Counted from the first letter of the stretch, positions 25,607-39,692 are shown. The stretch: 64,000 nucleotides of DNA from Sclerurus mexicanus (GCA_013396755.1 VWZF01002534.1:125875-189874), one strand, 5' to 3'. Made by a program: numbers and translations. Notes: a model not told the origin generated them from the sequence alone.

Positions 25607-27889
25607 CAGTAGGACAGGGGAGTTATGAAACCAGAGATATGCAAAATGCAAGCTTATTAAAATGCACCCATTACTGACTGCTAAATGGCAGGTGAGATCT
25701 TTTCTGGGTACTGCAGTATAGTATTGGAAATTTATTCCACATTTTGCAACACTGGCTGCTCCATTAACTGATCTCACTAGGAAAAAATCATCTCATAAAA
25801 TAAATATGACCCCATGGCGTGTGCTAGCCTTTCAAGGACTGAAATCAGTTCCTAGAGATCAAATAGTTTTCATGAGCTTGGAATTTTAAGGTCCATAGAG
25901 GGCAAATCTCAATGTTAATGATCTTAAATCAGGGTCAAAATTAGCACAAAATTTAAAAGGAGGATTATAAAAAAAAAATCCACATTTGTTTGATAAATTA
26001 TCTGAAAGAAGTTGAATTTCCTAGGTGTGCAGAAGTTTTAATAACGTGGATCACAGCATTTCCCTGGAAGGAATTACATGCCACACTAAGCAAAGGTGGT
26101 TAAACAACAGGAAATTCATAAAGCCAAGCAGAACTTAGTGATCACACAACTTTATATGACCAGCTTAGTAACTTGCATTTGTGTTGGACCAAACATACCA
26201 AAGAATGGATTTTTCCCAGAAAGACTGAGAGTAGAGGGATCAGTTTCTCATAATGCAGTCGCTCTTTGCTGAAGTGATTTGGAACAGATCTTCCCATGTA
26301 TAAACCTTCCATTAAAAAAAGAAACCATTAAAAAATGATCAAGTACAAACTAGGACTCTTGCAGTGACGTGTCACTGCCTGTCATTTCCAGGACACCAGG
26401 AATCACCCTGATCTCCTTCTCTCCAGTTTGCCAGAGCCCAAAGGCTTGACTAGAGAACAAATGGGATGCAAACAGCTATTCATGCAGAAAACTCACTGGT
26501 CTAAGATTGTTTCTTTCAAAGAAAATAACCTTTCCAAGTCTGGCTTTCATGATTCTTCACTCCTGGAGCAAACAATTTTCAGCAACAAAGGAAGGCAAAA
26601 CCAAGCTGGTCTGGAATATGATTTTCATTCCTAGGAATGAAGGATGGTCTTGGCCAGAAGAAAAAAGACTAAATCTGTCCTGAAGGCGGGAGGGGAGCGT
26701 GCAAGTGACACAACCCAGTGCCTCACCTGCTCTCTGGCAGTGCCTGCACGTGCTGTGGAGAGAGAACTCGCAGACACACCGCGAGCCCACCCTGCACACG
26801 GCGCGTTCCCAGAGCCCTCGAGGACACATCTGAGCCTGTGCTTTAGTGTAGCTAAACCAAGCCATACCCTCAGCCTGAGAAACTGCACTCTATCCACTCC
26901 TCTCATCAATCTTTCTCTACATCTCGTGTCTTAAGTGGTTCCTGAGGAGGTTTGAGTTGTGGGGTTTTTTTTTTCCCAAAGAATACATCTTTGCGCAGCA
27001 CGAAGGGAAACATCCATCCAGCAACACCAGTAATTGCAACAGTGGGTCCTGCAGCTCCGACCTTTCCAGCCCCAACACGCTGCCACGCAGAGGGGAGGGA
27101 GACTTCCCTGGAGGCAGTGGCTCTCCACAGTGCTACAGGTGCTCCTCTTCACCTGGCTGGGAAATCTGCAGCACAGTCACTGAGACACGAGTACTAACGG
27201 GAGTCTTTGGGGTTTCGTGAGCTCAGGTGGCCAGCCCACACCTGAGCCCGGGTTGTCTCTGTGGAGAGCTCACTGGGGTCTGCAAGGGAGGGGAGGAAGG
27301 AAACGGACTTGCAGGGCAGCGACCCCATGGTTTGCATCGCCCGTTTGCTCACCCAGGACCAAGGCACGATCCCCAAGGCTCTGAGGACCCTGCGGGACAG
27401 CAGTGGTTCAGTTAAGGTGCTGTCGAAGGAGGGACACTTTTTGCTTTTATCTGTTGGGTATTTACACTGGAAGGATTTATTTGAAACAACATGGAAACCA
27501 GCTAATCTCTACCCTGAATAAAAAATCCGCACACTGCCTCTTCCCTCTGTGAAACGCGACCTGTGGCCCAGTCATTTGGTTTTCCGTGCAAAAACCCTGA
27601 CCTCGAGTTCTATTTTCTTAGGCAGGCTTACACTTAATTCAAAGCAAACTATCAGGCGTAAAAGTCCTTCTCAGATGTGCTGCATCCAGTCCTGGGTTAG
27701 GCCTGTCCACGACTTCTCCACGTGCAGGATTCCAACCTATCCCAAGACCCGGTGTGATGCAACAGCACTTTCAGCAGCAGACAGGGCAACGCTGGCCTGA
27801 CAAGCGAAATTAATTACTGCATTCCATTAATTTGGAGTCATGCGCCCAGCCCATGGAAGCCGGGAGAACCTTGAGAAAAACAAACTCCC
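25607..27889. other. Intergenic, no supported gene
   Basis: AT-rich unique sequence runs to about 26.4 kb and then moderately GC-rich sequence follows. I see no recognisable exon, RNA gene or transposon. Confidence 0.4.
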
Positions 27890-28500
27890 TGCATTGTACT
27901 CCGGTGTTGTTCTTGGCCGGGTTCGGGGCAGCCTGCTGGGGTTCTCTGCCGCGGCTTCTCCGTTCGCGCCCGCGGAGCAGCTGCTCTCTCGGAGAGAAAT
28001 ACAGCTCATTCTTCATCCGGGACCGCAACGGGGACGGCAAGGGCCTCCCTGGGATCTTTAAATGCACACACGGCTTGGGAGGGTGGTGATGCTGGCTCCT
28101 GACACTTTGGAGCGTTGAGCTCCAATTACATATTTACTTGCGACTGCCGAGGGACTGCTTTGAGCGTTTCCTGCGCAGAGCTGAACCCCCGGGTGTGCTG
28201 GAGGAACGGCTGAGGCAGGGAAGGCTCTTTGATCCTCCTGAGAACAATGTGACCTCCACAAAGGCCCCGTGACAACCGCGTGAAACCCTCTGCACCGCGG
28301 TGCTCGGCTGGGACCCCGCGGTAGCGCCTTTGCAGCCGTAAAGGGGAATGGCTCGGTGTGACTCAGAGCAGAAACGCTGCCCATCGCAAAGGCTGGGTTG
28401 CGGTGCGGGGTGTGAGTCAGCCCCGTTCCCCCCGGCGAACGCAACAACAGTCGGCGAGTGTCTGCTGAACGAGGGGTTCCTCGCAGGGGAACCTGTGCTG
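27890..28500. promoter_or_regulatory. Isolated CpG-dense patch (orphan CpG island candidate)
   Basis: There are dense CpGs at 27899-28040 (including GCCGCGG and CGTTCGCGCCCGCGG strings) and again at 28130-28480. This is far above the surrounding sequence. A CTTTGATC string at 28227-28234 matches the core of a TCF/LEF site, though such short matches are expected by chance in this window. No exon with credible coding content starts here. Possibilities are a non-coding RNA promoter or an enhancer about 20 kb upstream of the APCDD1L start codon. The assignment rests on base composition alone. Confidence 0.5.
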
Positions 28501-30078
28501 GAGACACCGGGCCATGGTGCTGGCCTGGCACGGGGTCAGCCGGGCTGTGACACGTGGCAGCGTCTGTCTCGCAGTGCTGACTTCGTCAAACCACGGGGTG
28601 CTGATGCGGAGCCACCAGACCTTGGGAAAATGGGATAAAGGAGCATTTCCCAGGCTCGTCCATAGGCTGACCTCAGGCTATGATGAGAAGGTGGTTTGAC
28701 CGCTTCTCCTTCCGTAAGGACAGTGGCTAAGCTCTGAGGGCACAAAACTAATGGATAAGCCTCCCGCACCGTCACAGCAAAGAGCAGGCACCATATCCAT
28801 ATCCTGCAGGCCAGGGCAGCAGTCCCCATCCCAATCCCTGCTCTTTCCTCCTCAGTCTTTTTCCTGGCAGGCTGAACTGGGCTGGGTCTCTGTATTAAAT
28901 GACTTCACTCACTTTGGTAAACAACGTGAACCTTTTGCCCCTGCTGTACAATGGCTTGTGCTTATCAGTCCTCTGGGTCCCTTCCACACGTGCTGCTGGG
29001 TTGAGGAGGCACAAGCCTTGTCCCCCTCGCAGAGCCTGGACCTGTGACCGTGACTTCCCCGGGGCCACCCAGGAGCCTCCATGCTCACCTTGTCACCACC
29101 AGTGTCAACAGAGCGCTTCCCACCCCACCTCTGCCCCTTATCACCCATTCTCCATCTCTGTCTGACAGGTAATGAAGTATATAAGTGCTGTCTTGTCTCA
29201 GGTATCTGTCTGGGGCATCAGAAGCTCTGCCCTGCAGTGAGCGGGGGCGTTTTGACCCAGTTCAGGCAGGGGCTGTTTGCCCGCTGCTGGCTCTGCTCCT
29301 GACGAGCTGCTGCTGCCAGGCTGCTCCTTTGTGTGGCAAGAGAAACGAGGAGCCCGGGGCTGGAGATAAAATTAACTGTGCAGTCCGTCTGAACAGCATC
29401 TCGCTCAGCAGAGGGACAAAGAGAGGGTTTATCAGGTGGAAGGCAGCGGGTCGTGGGAGACAGCGGAGTGACAGAGCACCTCCATGTGCCACAGAGCAGC
29501 CTCCTCACACCTGCCCCAGCTCTGGCCATTTGGGAGGAGCAGGGGGACAAGGGGGGGGCTCCTTCTCCCCAGCACAGCCCAGCCTTGCCACCACTGCACC
29601 TTCGCTCCCCGAGTTCCTCAAGCCAGGAAAAAGGAGGAGCTGACCCGGGGATGTGGGAGGCTTGGAAGGGATCCTGTTGGCGTTTGTTTTCAGTGGACAA
29701 ATTTTCAGTTAGTAGAATTATTTTAAGGTGAAAAGTTCTCTTCCCAACAGCTTTTCGAGAGCTGAAAAATCTTGGGTTGCATTTGTTTATTTTTTACGAA
29801 AGTCCTCTGCAAGAATGTTAGGTGGAAATCATGGGTGTTTCTGTGACTTTGGCTGCTTTTATCTGCTTGTCCTTGGAGGGAGAAGAAACAGAGGGACAAC
29901 TTCCAGAAAGACAGCTTCCCTTCAGGAAAGAACAGGAGGTTCTTTTTGCTTTCAGTTCCCAAAGCAGGCTCTGCGCTTGTGTCTGTAGAAGGTGCTGTGT
30001 TTGCCTGCTGGCTCTGCCCCTGCTGCTCAGCTGAGGAGCCACAGGAAAGGCAATCCAGGGCACCCAGGTGTCAGTGAC

Positions 30079-30094
30079 ACAGCAGGAGGCGCAG
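30079..30094 (+). promoter_or_regulatory. CTCF-like motif match
   Basis: The string ACAGCAGGAGGCGCAG resembles the CTCF core (CCAGCAGGGGGCGC) with two mismatches. CTCF binds such motifs to organise chromatin loops and insulators. This is a by-eye motif match without conservation or binding evidence, so it is weak. Confidence 0.25.
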
Positions 30095-33000
30095 CCAGAA
30101 GGACTCTTCATCTTTTGCAGACAAACCTCTCGTTGCACCGGGGCAAATGACACCAAAGTCGTCCTGATTTCTTGACTTTTCATACGAGCCTCTCAAAGAA
30201 AACTTCACTTGTGGATGAGTAAATGGCACACGCTGGTTCCCACTTCACAGCCAAGAATGTGAAGATGACAAACCCAAACCACACACAAGACTAAAGCCTG
30301 GCTCTTCCCAGCCCTGGGCTAACCATGGAGCTGGCAAGAGCCTGACAGCACAGCCCTGATAGGAAATTCAAAGTTATAGTAGCTCACTAACAGTAGGGAG
30401 CAACTTTGCCTTCCAGGTGTGAAAATATGGGTAATAAATATTAATAGAGCAAGGCTCTGAGAATAGCCAGGGAAAACAAGTCAGAAACACTTTGCAGAAT
30501 CTCACTGATTAAAGGGAAATCTCATTTAAAACAGTCAATAGCGGTAGTTCTGCCTTTAGCATTTCATTTTTGTCACATCAAAATGTTTCAGCTCAGTAAG
30601 AAAAAGCAGCCTTGTTTTAACAGTCTCAGTTGGATTAGTTCTGATTTATGTTACACATCGGTCTTAGAATAGGTGGTTTGTTGTTTTTCTAGGAGGAACT
30701 GCAGTTTTCAATATGCTGAGAGCAACATCACTGTTTGACCCGGGCCCTCGCAAGCTGCCTGTGTGTGCAGGGAGGAGCCCGGAGCACGTTTGCACTGGCA
30801 ATTACAGCCCCACGACCCGGGGCTGCAGTGGGGCTTCGCAGAACGTGCTGATGGATTCCGTAGACGTTTCCCCACGCGCTGTGCAGAACCACCGCGGAGA
30901 ACAAATGGGGGCAACAGCCACGATGGAGCGACTGCCTGTTCTCTGAGGGCTCCACACACACCTCTGCGGTCCCTGTAACCACTGACCCAGATGCTGCCCA
31001 GCTCTCATTAAGGCCTTGGAAGATTTTTGGTGTGTGCAGTGGGATGTCCCTTCGTGGGTCCTGCAGCACAACCCCAACTCCGTCTTGCCAACCTCCCACA
31101 CTCAACCGCCTGCTGGAGTCAGTAGGAATTTAGCATGCAGAGGTCTTTTAAGGTCAAGCCTTCGATGGATTTTGATCCATCCTGGTCCCAGTTTTCAGGA
31201 TGGAGTGGTCCAGCATCCACATAAAAGCACTAGTTCCCTGTCTGGACTGTTGAACACACAGGTCTGAGGCACCACTTTACCTCAAAAGGTTCACAGAGGT
31301 GCCCACAGTGATTTGTTGCCAATTCTTTTATGGAATATAACCATATTACACTGTTGTGCAGCTGTAACTGATGGCAATAAAACTTGTAGTGGGAGGGCAA
31401 ACAATTCTGCAACAGTCTGTGAAAAGCCAGCTCTATAATGGCACAGATTTTACCAAAAACTCATTCTTACTAAGCCTTGCAGGGCTAAATGAACGGTTAG
31501 AAAGGCCTGAAATGGATGGTACATCCTGTTTCATTTTAAAAAGGGAGGTTATAATATACTACATTTTAAAACTTATGGCTTCAACATCATCCGTGGTGCA
31601 AAAAGCCATGTTCTATTCGTTAGCAGGTACTTTCCTGGGGTCACTCATCCAGGGACTGGGCATTGGATGCAGTTCTTTGACTGTAACAGGCTGTCTCTCT
31701 TAGACTTCTTCCTCATGTATGTCAAGCTTGAAAACACAGCTAATGAGGGCCAGATGGCTGCAGGCTCCTTCTCACACCCATAATATTGATGGGAACATTC
31801 TGGAGGGAGTGGATCCTGCCCGAGTCTGCCTTGTGCCTGACGTGATGATAACCACATTGCAGCCTCTGCACTGCTTGGGCCTGACCCCATTCAAATGGTG
31901 CCTGCATTTCCAGCAAATGAATGAAGTGCAGCTCAAAAGGAAATATATGCAGCCCTTATTAGAAAAGGTTGTACTCCCCACGAATCCTCTAAATACCTCA
32001 TTCCTGACAGCGGGGAAATCCTTTTATTACTGAGCTTGCTTGGAAAGATTTTCAATGGTTCATTATAAAATTGCATTCATCTCTGCCAGAGAGAAACAGA
32101 GACAGCCAAAGTACAAAACCTGGCCCCACTCAAGGCCATGGGATTTGGCATAAAATGGCAGAACTACTGGGCAGAATCTTTTGTTCTGGATTAAAGCAGT
32201 ACATCTTATCTGCTGGTGTTACCCACTGAAGTGTGCTCTCCAACACTGCTAAGGCCTTGCAGTTAGGTCCTGTCTGACTACGCTAATTAAGAGGAACAAT
32301 TAATGCCAAAATGTAATTCTCTGGAATGCCGCAGATATCACAGATATTTCACGATTGCACAGGATATTGCACAGGATTAGATACTGTCTCTGTTCGTAAA
32401 TTCCTTGTGGGTCGTAATCTCATCTTTTATATTTAGTTTTTAATAAGGAGCTGCCTTCCTTCTGAAGCCAGCTCTGTTTAAAGCTGCAAGAAAAAAGTAA
32501 TTAAATCTGACAGGACTTGCTTTCATGACATATATTGCGGGCTATCTCATGACACGCAGACCTGGTCATATTTTTGTTATAAGGAGCTGATTTATTTTCA
32601 CCAAGTATCTCTCCTAGAATCAGAGGTTTCCCAAATTCTGTATTTCTTTGGCTAACCCAGCCCTGCTGCCTGTCTCTGTCTCTGTGCTCTGCAGCAGTGC
32701 TGGCTGCACACCCCGGCTATGTTGACATGTAATAGTTTGAACATTTGACATTTATATGTAGCTGGCATTCATTTTGTTGCCTTGCAACCATCTGGTTCCA
32801 GAAGAAACTCATAAACCGATCCTGAATCATGCCACCACCAGACAGCAAACAGATAGAGCTGTAGGACTCTGACAGCACATTTATCACCCTCCTGTGATAG
32901 CTGACACAAACCCTGCACGGCACTGTCTGCTCTGCTCTCCGTCACCCAGAACGGCCAGGGCTGCGCTTTAAAAAGAGGATTTGATTCTTCACAGCAGTGG

Positions 33001-33174
33001 GAGCTGCTGGGTTGCCCTGACTGTGTCCCATCCCACGTGCGGGGTCTCCGTTAGCCCCCAAAACCTCTGCACGTGCAGCTGGATCCCTGCATCCAGCATA
33101 TGGGCAACGACCTGGGCTAGAGGGGGTGACTCCAAAGCCTGGACTTTGACTTGCATTTTTCCAAACTTTGGAAA

Positions 33175-33188
33175 TACCAGGGGGCAGA
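33175..33188 (+). promoter_or_regulatory. CTCF-like motif match
   Basis: ATACCAGGGGGCAG contains the CCAGGGGGC centre of the CTCF consensus. The flanking positions match only partly. It is weak by-eye evidence from a motif that also occurs by chance. Confidence 0.22.
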
Positions 33189-36100
33189 TTTCAAGCCAGA
33201 GCCTTTCATGATTGTGCATGAAAAGAAAATGGCAAGTTTATAGCCCATGCTGATCCTGGTGGTGTTGGCACAGCTGAGGAAAAGGGACTGGCAGTGCTGC
33301 CCTTCCCTGGCTCCGTCACCCAGGCCAGTGGAAGGCAGAACAAGCCAGCCTGTTCTACCAGACAGACACAATTTGTCCCAAATATTCCTGCCACAAAAGT
33401 TATATTCTTCATCATCAAGTGTTTTGCTCAGTAGATTAACTGAAACACGAATGGAAAGTTTCAAGGAACAAAGTGCATTCTTTAAAATCGAGCAGGGGAG
33501 TGCGGTTGCATTCTTCTTGGCTGTGGTTAATTTAGGAGGACAGCACCTCCCTTGTCATTCCATTTACTTGTCCTCTCCTTTTTATTTCCAGTTCCTAAAT
33601 CTCTGACACTGGTCTTGTGTCCATGAAGCAAAGAGATCGTTTTTCTTAATAAATAGGAGAACTGAAAAATGCAGGAACACCGGGTTATTAAATCCAAAGA
33701 ACTTTTACTCACACATTATGTAATACCAATTTAAGAGGAATCTTGCTCTGTAATCAAATCCCCATAACTCATCCCATAACTGGAACCTTCTCTTTCCAAA
33801 TTAAACATTGTTTTTTCTATAATTGGATAATATGAGAGTACTGCAGCAATTTAGGTTGAGATTTCATTATTGGAATCCATTTTTATACTTTCAGCTTCCA
33901 TAGATGTGTACACAAACACACATTACACACTAATGCAAAAGAATGACTTGTGCATTCAAAAATTCAGCAAATAATAGTAGCAGACACTGGAGGGCACCTG
34001 CCTCAAATTCTCACCTGCCTAAGTAAGCCAGAAAGGAAGAGTACGTGTGTGCTTGAGGGGACTGAAAATGCTTTTTTTTTTAATTCCAATTCAGAATGCT
34101 TATAAAAATGTTTTATTATGCTCAAACTGGATTTCTGAATCTTTAAGATGAATGTGTGAGCGTGTATCAGCGAGGGAAGAGGAACCAGACAGGGGATCTG
34201 AGTGTGCAGCTGAGTGCCCAGACTGGGAAACCACGTCCGGAGCTGACCAAGGTCAGCCAGGTCAGCACCAACATTAGTGTTCACTTTGCTCATTATTCTT
34301 ACGTTACAAAAAAAAATGAATTAAAATATGAGCGTTGTGTGCTAAGGATTCCACAAACACATGGCAAGAGGCCATGCCTGTGCCAGGGATCCTTATATGT
34401 ATATGAACAAGACAGCAAAGGCAGGGAGGGATGCACAGGCAGCTGCAGATGCAAAGCAGGAGCAGAGCTGGGTTATCAAGGCTGCTCTGAACTTGACAGA
34501 GGCAGCGATTCCCAGTGCCCTTTAATGGTGTTGGCTCTTCAGGGAGGGCTTAAAATCTTATTCCTGCAAACTGCATCTCTGTGAGGGGGAGATAAAAAGA
34601 GAGGCATTGCAAAGAGCCGGCGAGCTGCATCCGAGCTCTTTGCGCTGTTTGCTACAGCCCGCCGGAACGTTTCTGCCTGCTGCTCTCCTTCGGGGCATCT
34701 GCCTCCCGCTCAGGGCAGCACATTGCACAGCCCTCGTGCTCTCACTCTCTCTCGTGCTGGGTTGAAACAGTGCAGGTCACAGCATCGCCCACCGAGGGTC
34801 CCGACTGCAGAGGTGTGAGATGCTGACCTGTGGAGATGCATTTCCAAGCTATTGAAATCTAGTGGCCAACCCCTCTGCCCTGACTCTCCTCCTGCAAACG
34901 CCTCTTGGAGGCCGAGCAGACCACAACCAGAGAGGGACCCTGGGCGTGAGGAGAGGAAAGGCAGGAGGGCAGGGAGGCTCCACCAGCGTTGTCCCCTGCC
35001 CAGGGTGGGACAGCTCCTGCAGGACCAGGCTCCAGGGAAAAGCTCCCGGAGGAGCTGGGAGAGAAGGGTGGCAGCTGGTGGGGACTCCTGAGCTCGGACT
35101 GTGCGGTCTCCATGCCCTGCTGGGACAGGTCAGGGTGGAAGTGCCCATCAAACCACGTCTGTCACATGTCCCACGTGCCCGAGCCCCACATTCCGTGGAG
35201 CATCCCAGAGGATGGATCCTGCGGCATCAGAGCAAGGAACAGCCTGCCCCGGTTGTGGCCAGTTCAAAAGAAAAGCAGGACACCAGTTGCCAGCTGGGAC
35301 ATAACTCTTCATAGATTCTTCATCTCTTATCCTGCGTGCAAGAAGCTTTAAAAATGTTTATGGGTGATTTGTGGAGATCCTTCCAACAAAGCTCTGTTAC
35401 TGCCATGGCCATGTGTCTTTGGCATAAGAAGCATTTTGCTTCATTATTATCTCTGAGCAACTACTTTGTCTTCTAAGTCTCCCCTCCCGCATTTTTGTTT
35501 ATATTCCTATTTCTTTTCAGGCTTTACACTGAATGCAAAAAGTTGCATGTCTGTTCAACCTCCAGTAGCAGAATAAAATATCGATTGATGCAAACAAAGA
35601 AGGAAGTTCCAGGGGTTTTTTCCACATCCTTGCGAGAGGCAAGGCTGCAGTGGTTTTTAGAAGGTTTTTGTTGGGTTTGGGAATTTATTTTCTTTTTTCA
35701 TTTGAACCAGCCAACACAAAAGCCATTCTTAGGCAATATCTAAGGAGATATTTCACTCAAGTCCTGAACGCTCTTGGAATGTTTTCAAAGGAGAAAATGA
35801 AGGAAAAGCCACTATTAACAGGCAGTTAGAGAAATTTTCAGATTACTTTCAGTTTCTTACTTATCTTGGCACTCCATTAAAATAATTGCATTTGCTGTAG
35901 TAACAGAGAGATTGATTAGACTGAAAACTTCATTGTTAGCCTGTTCAATGTTATATTTACCCCATTTAGCAGATTTTGATTCAGAGTGAGGCACTAACAA
36001 TAAAAAATGGAAAGCAATTTCTCTGAGGAAGCTTCCATGTTAGTAGCTTTAGTCTAATCACTATAAACAGAAGCTCTGGTTTAATCTAGTTTTCTTGGGA

Positions 36101-39100
36101 TTAGAAGACTTTTAATTATTGCTTGGAATCAAGCTTTCCAGCCTTGCATGAAACAACACATTAAAGCTGGGATTTTAAAAGAGCCTGAGGAACACATCTA
36201 TCATTAAAATTCAATGACACTGGCAGCTTAGCTCCCTGCCTGCTTTGAACATCCCGGGGTTTCCCATTAATGAAATAATATCTGTGAAATTCAGAAAACA
36301 ATATCAATTTTGACGCCCCTCTGGGTTTTAAATGGGTCTACTGACCCAACACAAACCCACCCCCCACTCCTGAAGCTGTGTGCATTTCACTGCTCTGTGA
36401 GAGGTTTGCAGTCCCAGCATTAGGGGTTTTTTTAATTGCAATCTGATGTTTATTCAAAGCAGGAGCCCTTCAGGGCACGGTGAGTGGGTTCTCCAACCAT
36501 TTCCTGAGACAGAGAGATGAGCACCAGCTTTGGTCATGGCCCGGTGGCTGCAGAGCACCCCCGAAATGTCTGGTCCAGAGCCTGGATTGTGTGTGTGTGA
36601 GACAGCCAGTGAGTTTGGAGGACCTGAACTATGTTTGTGCTAAACTCTTAACTGCTACTGATAATTTTACACACTAAATACGTCACCTGGTGCTCTGGCA
36701 GAGGCCCCCAAAGCAAACCAGCACTGTCCCTAGCAGTACTGCTGCCCTCAGGGCAGCCCCTCTCCGTGCTCTCAGACCCTGTGTAATGTGCTCAGACAAA
36801 GCTTCTGCACTAAAAGTGGCATTTATCTTTAATTCTTTCTCCCCGCCACCACGAGTTTCCACTGGATTCCCGTTACAGACAGAAAATTGGCAACTGTTCA
36901 GGTTAAACACCAGAGTGAATTTGCTTGGCTCCAAGGAAGACGTTTCTGTGTCGAAAGCTAAATTGTGTTGCTGTTTTTCCACCTGTTAATGTGTAGATTA
37001 TATAATAGAGACATTTTTCAATTTATTTTTTTCTCCTCGTGATTGCAATGACGTAGAAGACTTGATCTTCACAGCTTCTTTACTTCATAGGATAATGCCA
37101 ATTCTTTCATCAAAAAAGATCCAGAAGTAGTATTTGAAACCGTAGGGATTTTGCCTGCTGCTTACAGAGATGTTTTTAGTGGTGAATCTTACAGCAATTT
37201 TAGTCCAAAGCCACTTTCTAAGGTTTAACTCTTTGGCAATACAAGAGCTCAGTCCTACAATGTGGGGGTCTGTGAGTAGCGCTGGTGGGAATCCAGCTGT
37301 GTGGGTCCCAGCTTGGGGACTCCCAATCTCCTGGGATGGTGCAGCGGGGACACTTGAGGAGCAGTCCCAAGACATAAGGAAAGGGTGAGTAAAAGCAGCG
37401 AGCCCCCAAATCAGCGGCCTTGACTCGGAGGTTGAACACAGCCGTGCTTTATCCAGGGGGATGATTGCCTTCCGGGGACTCCACGGCAGCAGGGATGTCA
37501 CACACGAGCCCCCTGAGGCAGCTGGGCTTTATACTGAATATTGCAAGAGCAACTCCTTGGTACTTTTTAATCTCTCCTTAAACGAAGTCATAATTCTTAG
37601 TTACCTCTGAGACAGGGAGAGAAATATTTTCCTAACAATTATTGCAGTCAGCTTAGCTGGGCATTTGAAAGTAACAGACACTTAAAAATATACAGTAACG
37701 GTAATCTTTAAAAATACTTTATTTTAAAAATATTACTTGGGAAAAAAAGTCCTTGCTCCCTTTATTCGGCAGGAAATGCCACACAATTATCTTTATTTTC
37801 TTACTATTTGTGGGATGAATTGAAAATCAGTGTTTTAGATGAATTTAACCTAGCAGCAATTAACATTTAATTTCCTTTAAAAATATAGAAACAAGATTAA
37901 AATGCCCATTGGGGGTGATTTCTCCTTGATTACAGTTGAGAAGTGACCAAGGAAAGTTGATTTTCAATGCGTTAATCAAGAAATAAGAGAAGGAAAACCT
38001 ACGGTTGATATTCCAGAAGCGAACTCGGAAGTGGCTGGGAAACCGGTCAAGTTTATTTTTATTGTCAGGGAAATAAGTGTTTTGCAGGCACAGAGGGGGG
38101 AGCACATCTCAAAGGCTCAGTGGGGACATTCAGGGAGGCCATTACATTCTGTTGTCCTTAATTTAGAAGCCTTGCAAAGAGAAATAATAAGGAATAATCC
38201 TATAAAAATTCCAGATGGAAAGATATCACCACTGAGCACAATGACGCGTTTAGGAAGGTGGCACTGCCAAGGGTAAAACCCTGCATTTTTCAAGGGATTG
38301 CATGGCTACACCCCCCCAGCATTTAATCATTTAACTAGAATTATGAATTTGACACCTTCCTAGCGACCCAGTTAAAAGGATTAAGCAGCATGTACATCCT
38401 TCAAGCTCAAAACGATCTGTAAGGGTGGCTCTGCCCTTACAGCCCCACCGTGCGTGGCAGGGAACGCTGATCTCATCAATGGCCAGGACATCTCGAGTCA
38501 CTCCAGGTCATTCCACACACGAGCACTGATGGCTGTTTGCCGGGGCCGGTCCCCCCGGTGTGCAGGGACAGGGACAAAACCAGAGCTCAGGCTCAGAGAC
38601 AACACAGAGAAGATTCTTCTCGCTCTTCTCACCCAAGAGAGCTGGGATCAGCTCACAGCCGGACACTGCTGGAACGTCCCAGTCCTGACACATTCTCAAC
38701 TGAATGTGGCCCTGGTTTACACCAAGAGCAGCGTTCACTTCCAGCTTATGCCTTTAGATCATACACCATAAGTGGTCACTGACACTATCACCAACCTGAA
38801 GCAGGAAAGGAGCTTTTTCCATCACCAGCGTTCTTGCGTTTTCTTCCCCAAACAAAGATGCTTTTGCTGCTCGGATTCTACTTGGTCCATGCAGACAGTG
38901 CTGGAAGAGCAGGTTTTCCCATCCTGGTGCCACACTGGTAAACACATCCAGGCTGTTCTGATTCCTCTTCTGAACAGTGACAGGATTTGTGTCTTAGACC
39001 TGCCCATCCCTACAGAAACCTACAAATGGGCAACCACTCTGTTCCCCCTTTGGAGGGACCTCGTGCAGCTCCCAGCCTCCAGGACTGGGATCTCTGCACA

Positions 39101-39682
39101 CACAGCAATTATGGAGTGGACACATAAAGACGGAGGCAGAATCATGACATTTTTATGGCATTTTGACTCTTTACAGAATGTCTGAATAATTTGGAATCTG
39201 GTCCATAAAAAATAATATTCCAGATTGTTCAAAATGCATATGCAGTTGAATAATCAGTTCATATGTCCAATTATTTGACTTGTGAGTAGACTGGGTAAAA
39301 CTTAGCATATTTTTTCCACCATATGGTTGTCCTAACTTGTTTGAAAGAAAAAATGACCCAAAATTCACATAAATAACTGTCCCACAGTTTTTCCTGTCTG
39401 CCTAATTTTGTCTGTTTTCCCCACTAGCAACTAGAGATCCAATAAACTATTGAAGGCTAAAGGCTGATGTAAGTCCTTTTTCAGGGCAGTGATTTCAACA
39501 ACAGCGTACGAAGAGCTTTTTTTAAACTAGGGAAGAAGAGCAAACAGCTAGAAAAACAAAAATGTAAAGTGCTTATGCAAAAATCTGTCATGGACATCTG
39601 GACCACCCTTGTCCAGCTCAGGAAATGTAACACCAGTCATGCTTCTAAGTGAAGAGAATCAATTGCACTTTCTGTTTTCAGG

Positions 39683-39692
39683 AGATCAAAGG
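39683..39692 (+). promoter_or_regulatory. TCF/LEF (Wnt response) consensus match
   Basis: AGATCAAAGG equals the canonical TCF/LEF site. APCDD1, the paralogue of the gene downstream, is a known direct target of Wnt/beta-catenin signalling and feeds back on it, so a Wnt element near APCDD1L would make sense. A 10-mer is expected about 0.1 times in 64 kb on both strands. I have no binding or conservation evidence, and it lies about 8.7 kb upstream of the start codon. Confidence 0.25.

Larger units (their letters stand above)
28501..38000. other. Intergenic, no supported gene
   Basis: Unique sequence alternates between AT-rich and moderately GC-rich (29.2-29.6 and 34.85-35.3 kb). The GC-richer pockets give overlapping open frames of up to about 160 codons on opposite strands without recognisable domains. 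Two CTCF-like strings are listed separately. I see no transposon or RNA gene. Confidence 0.4.
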
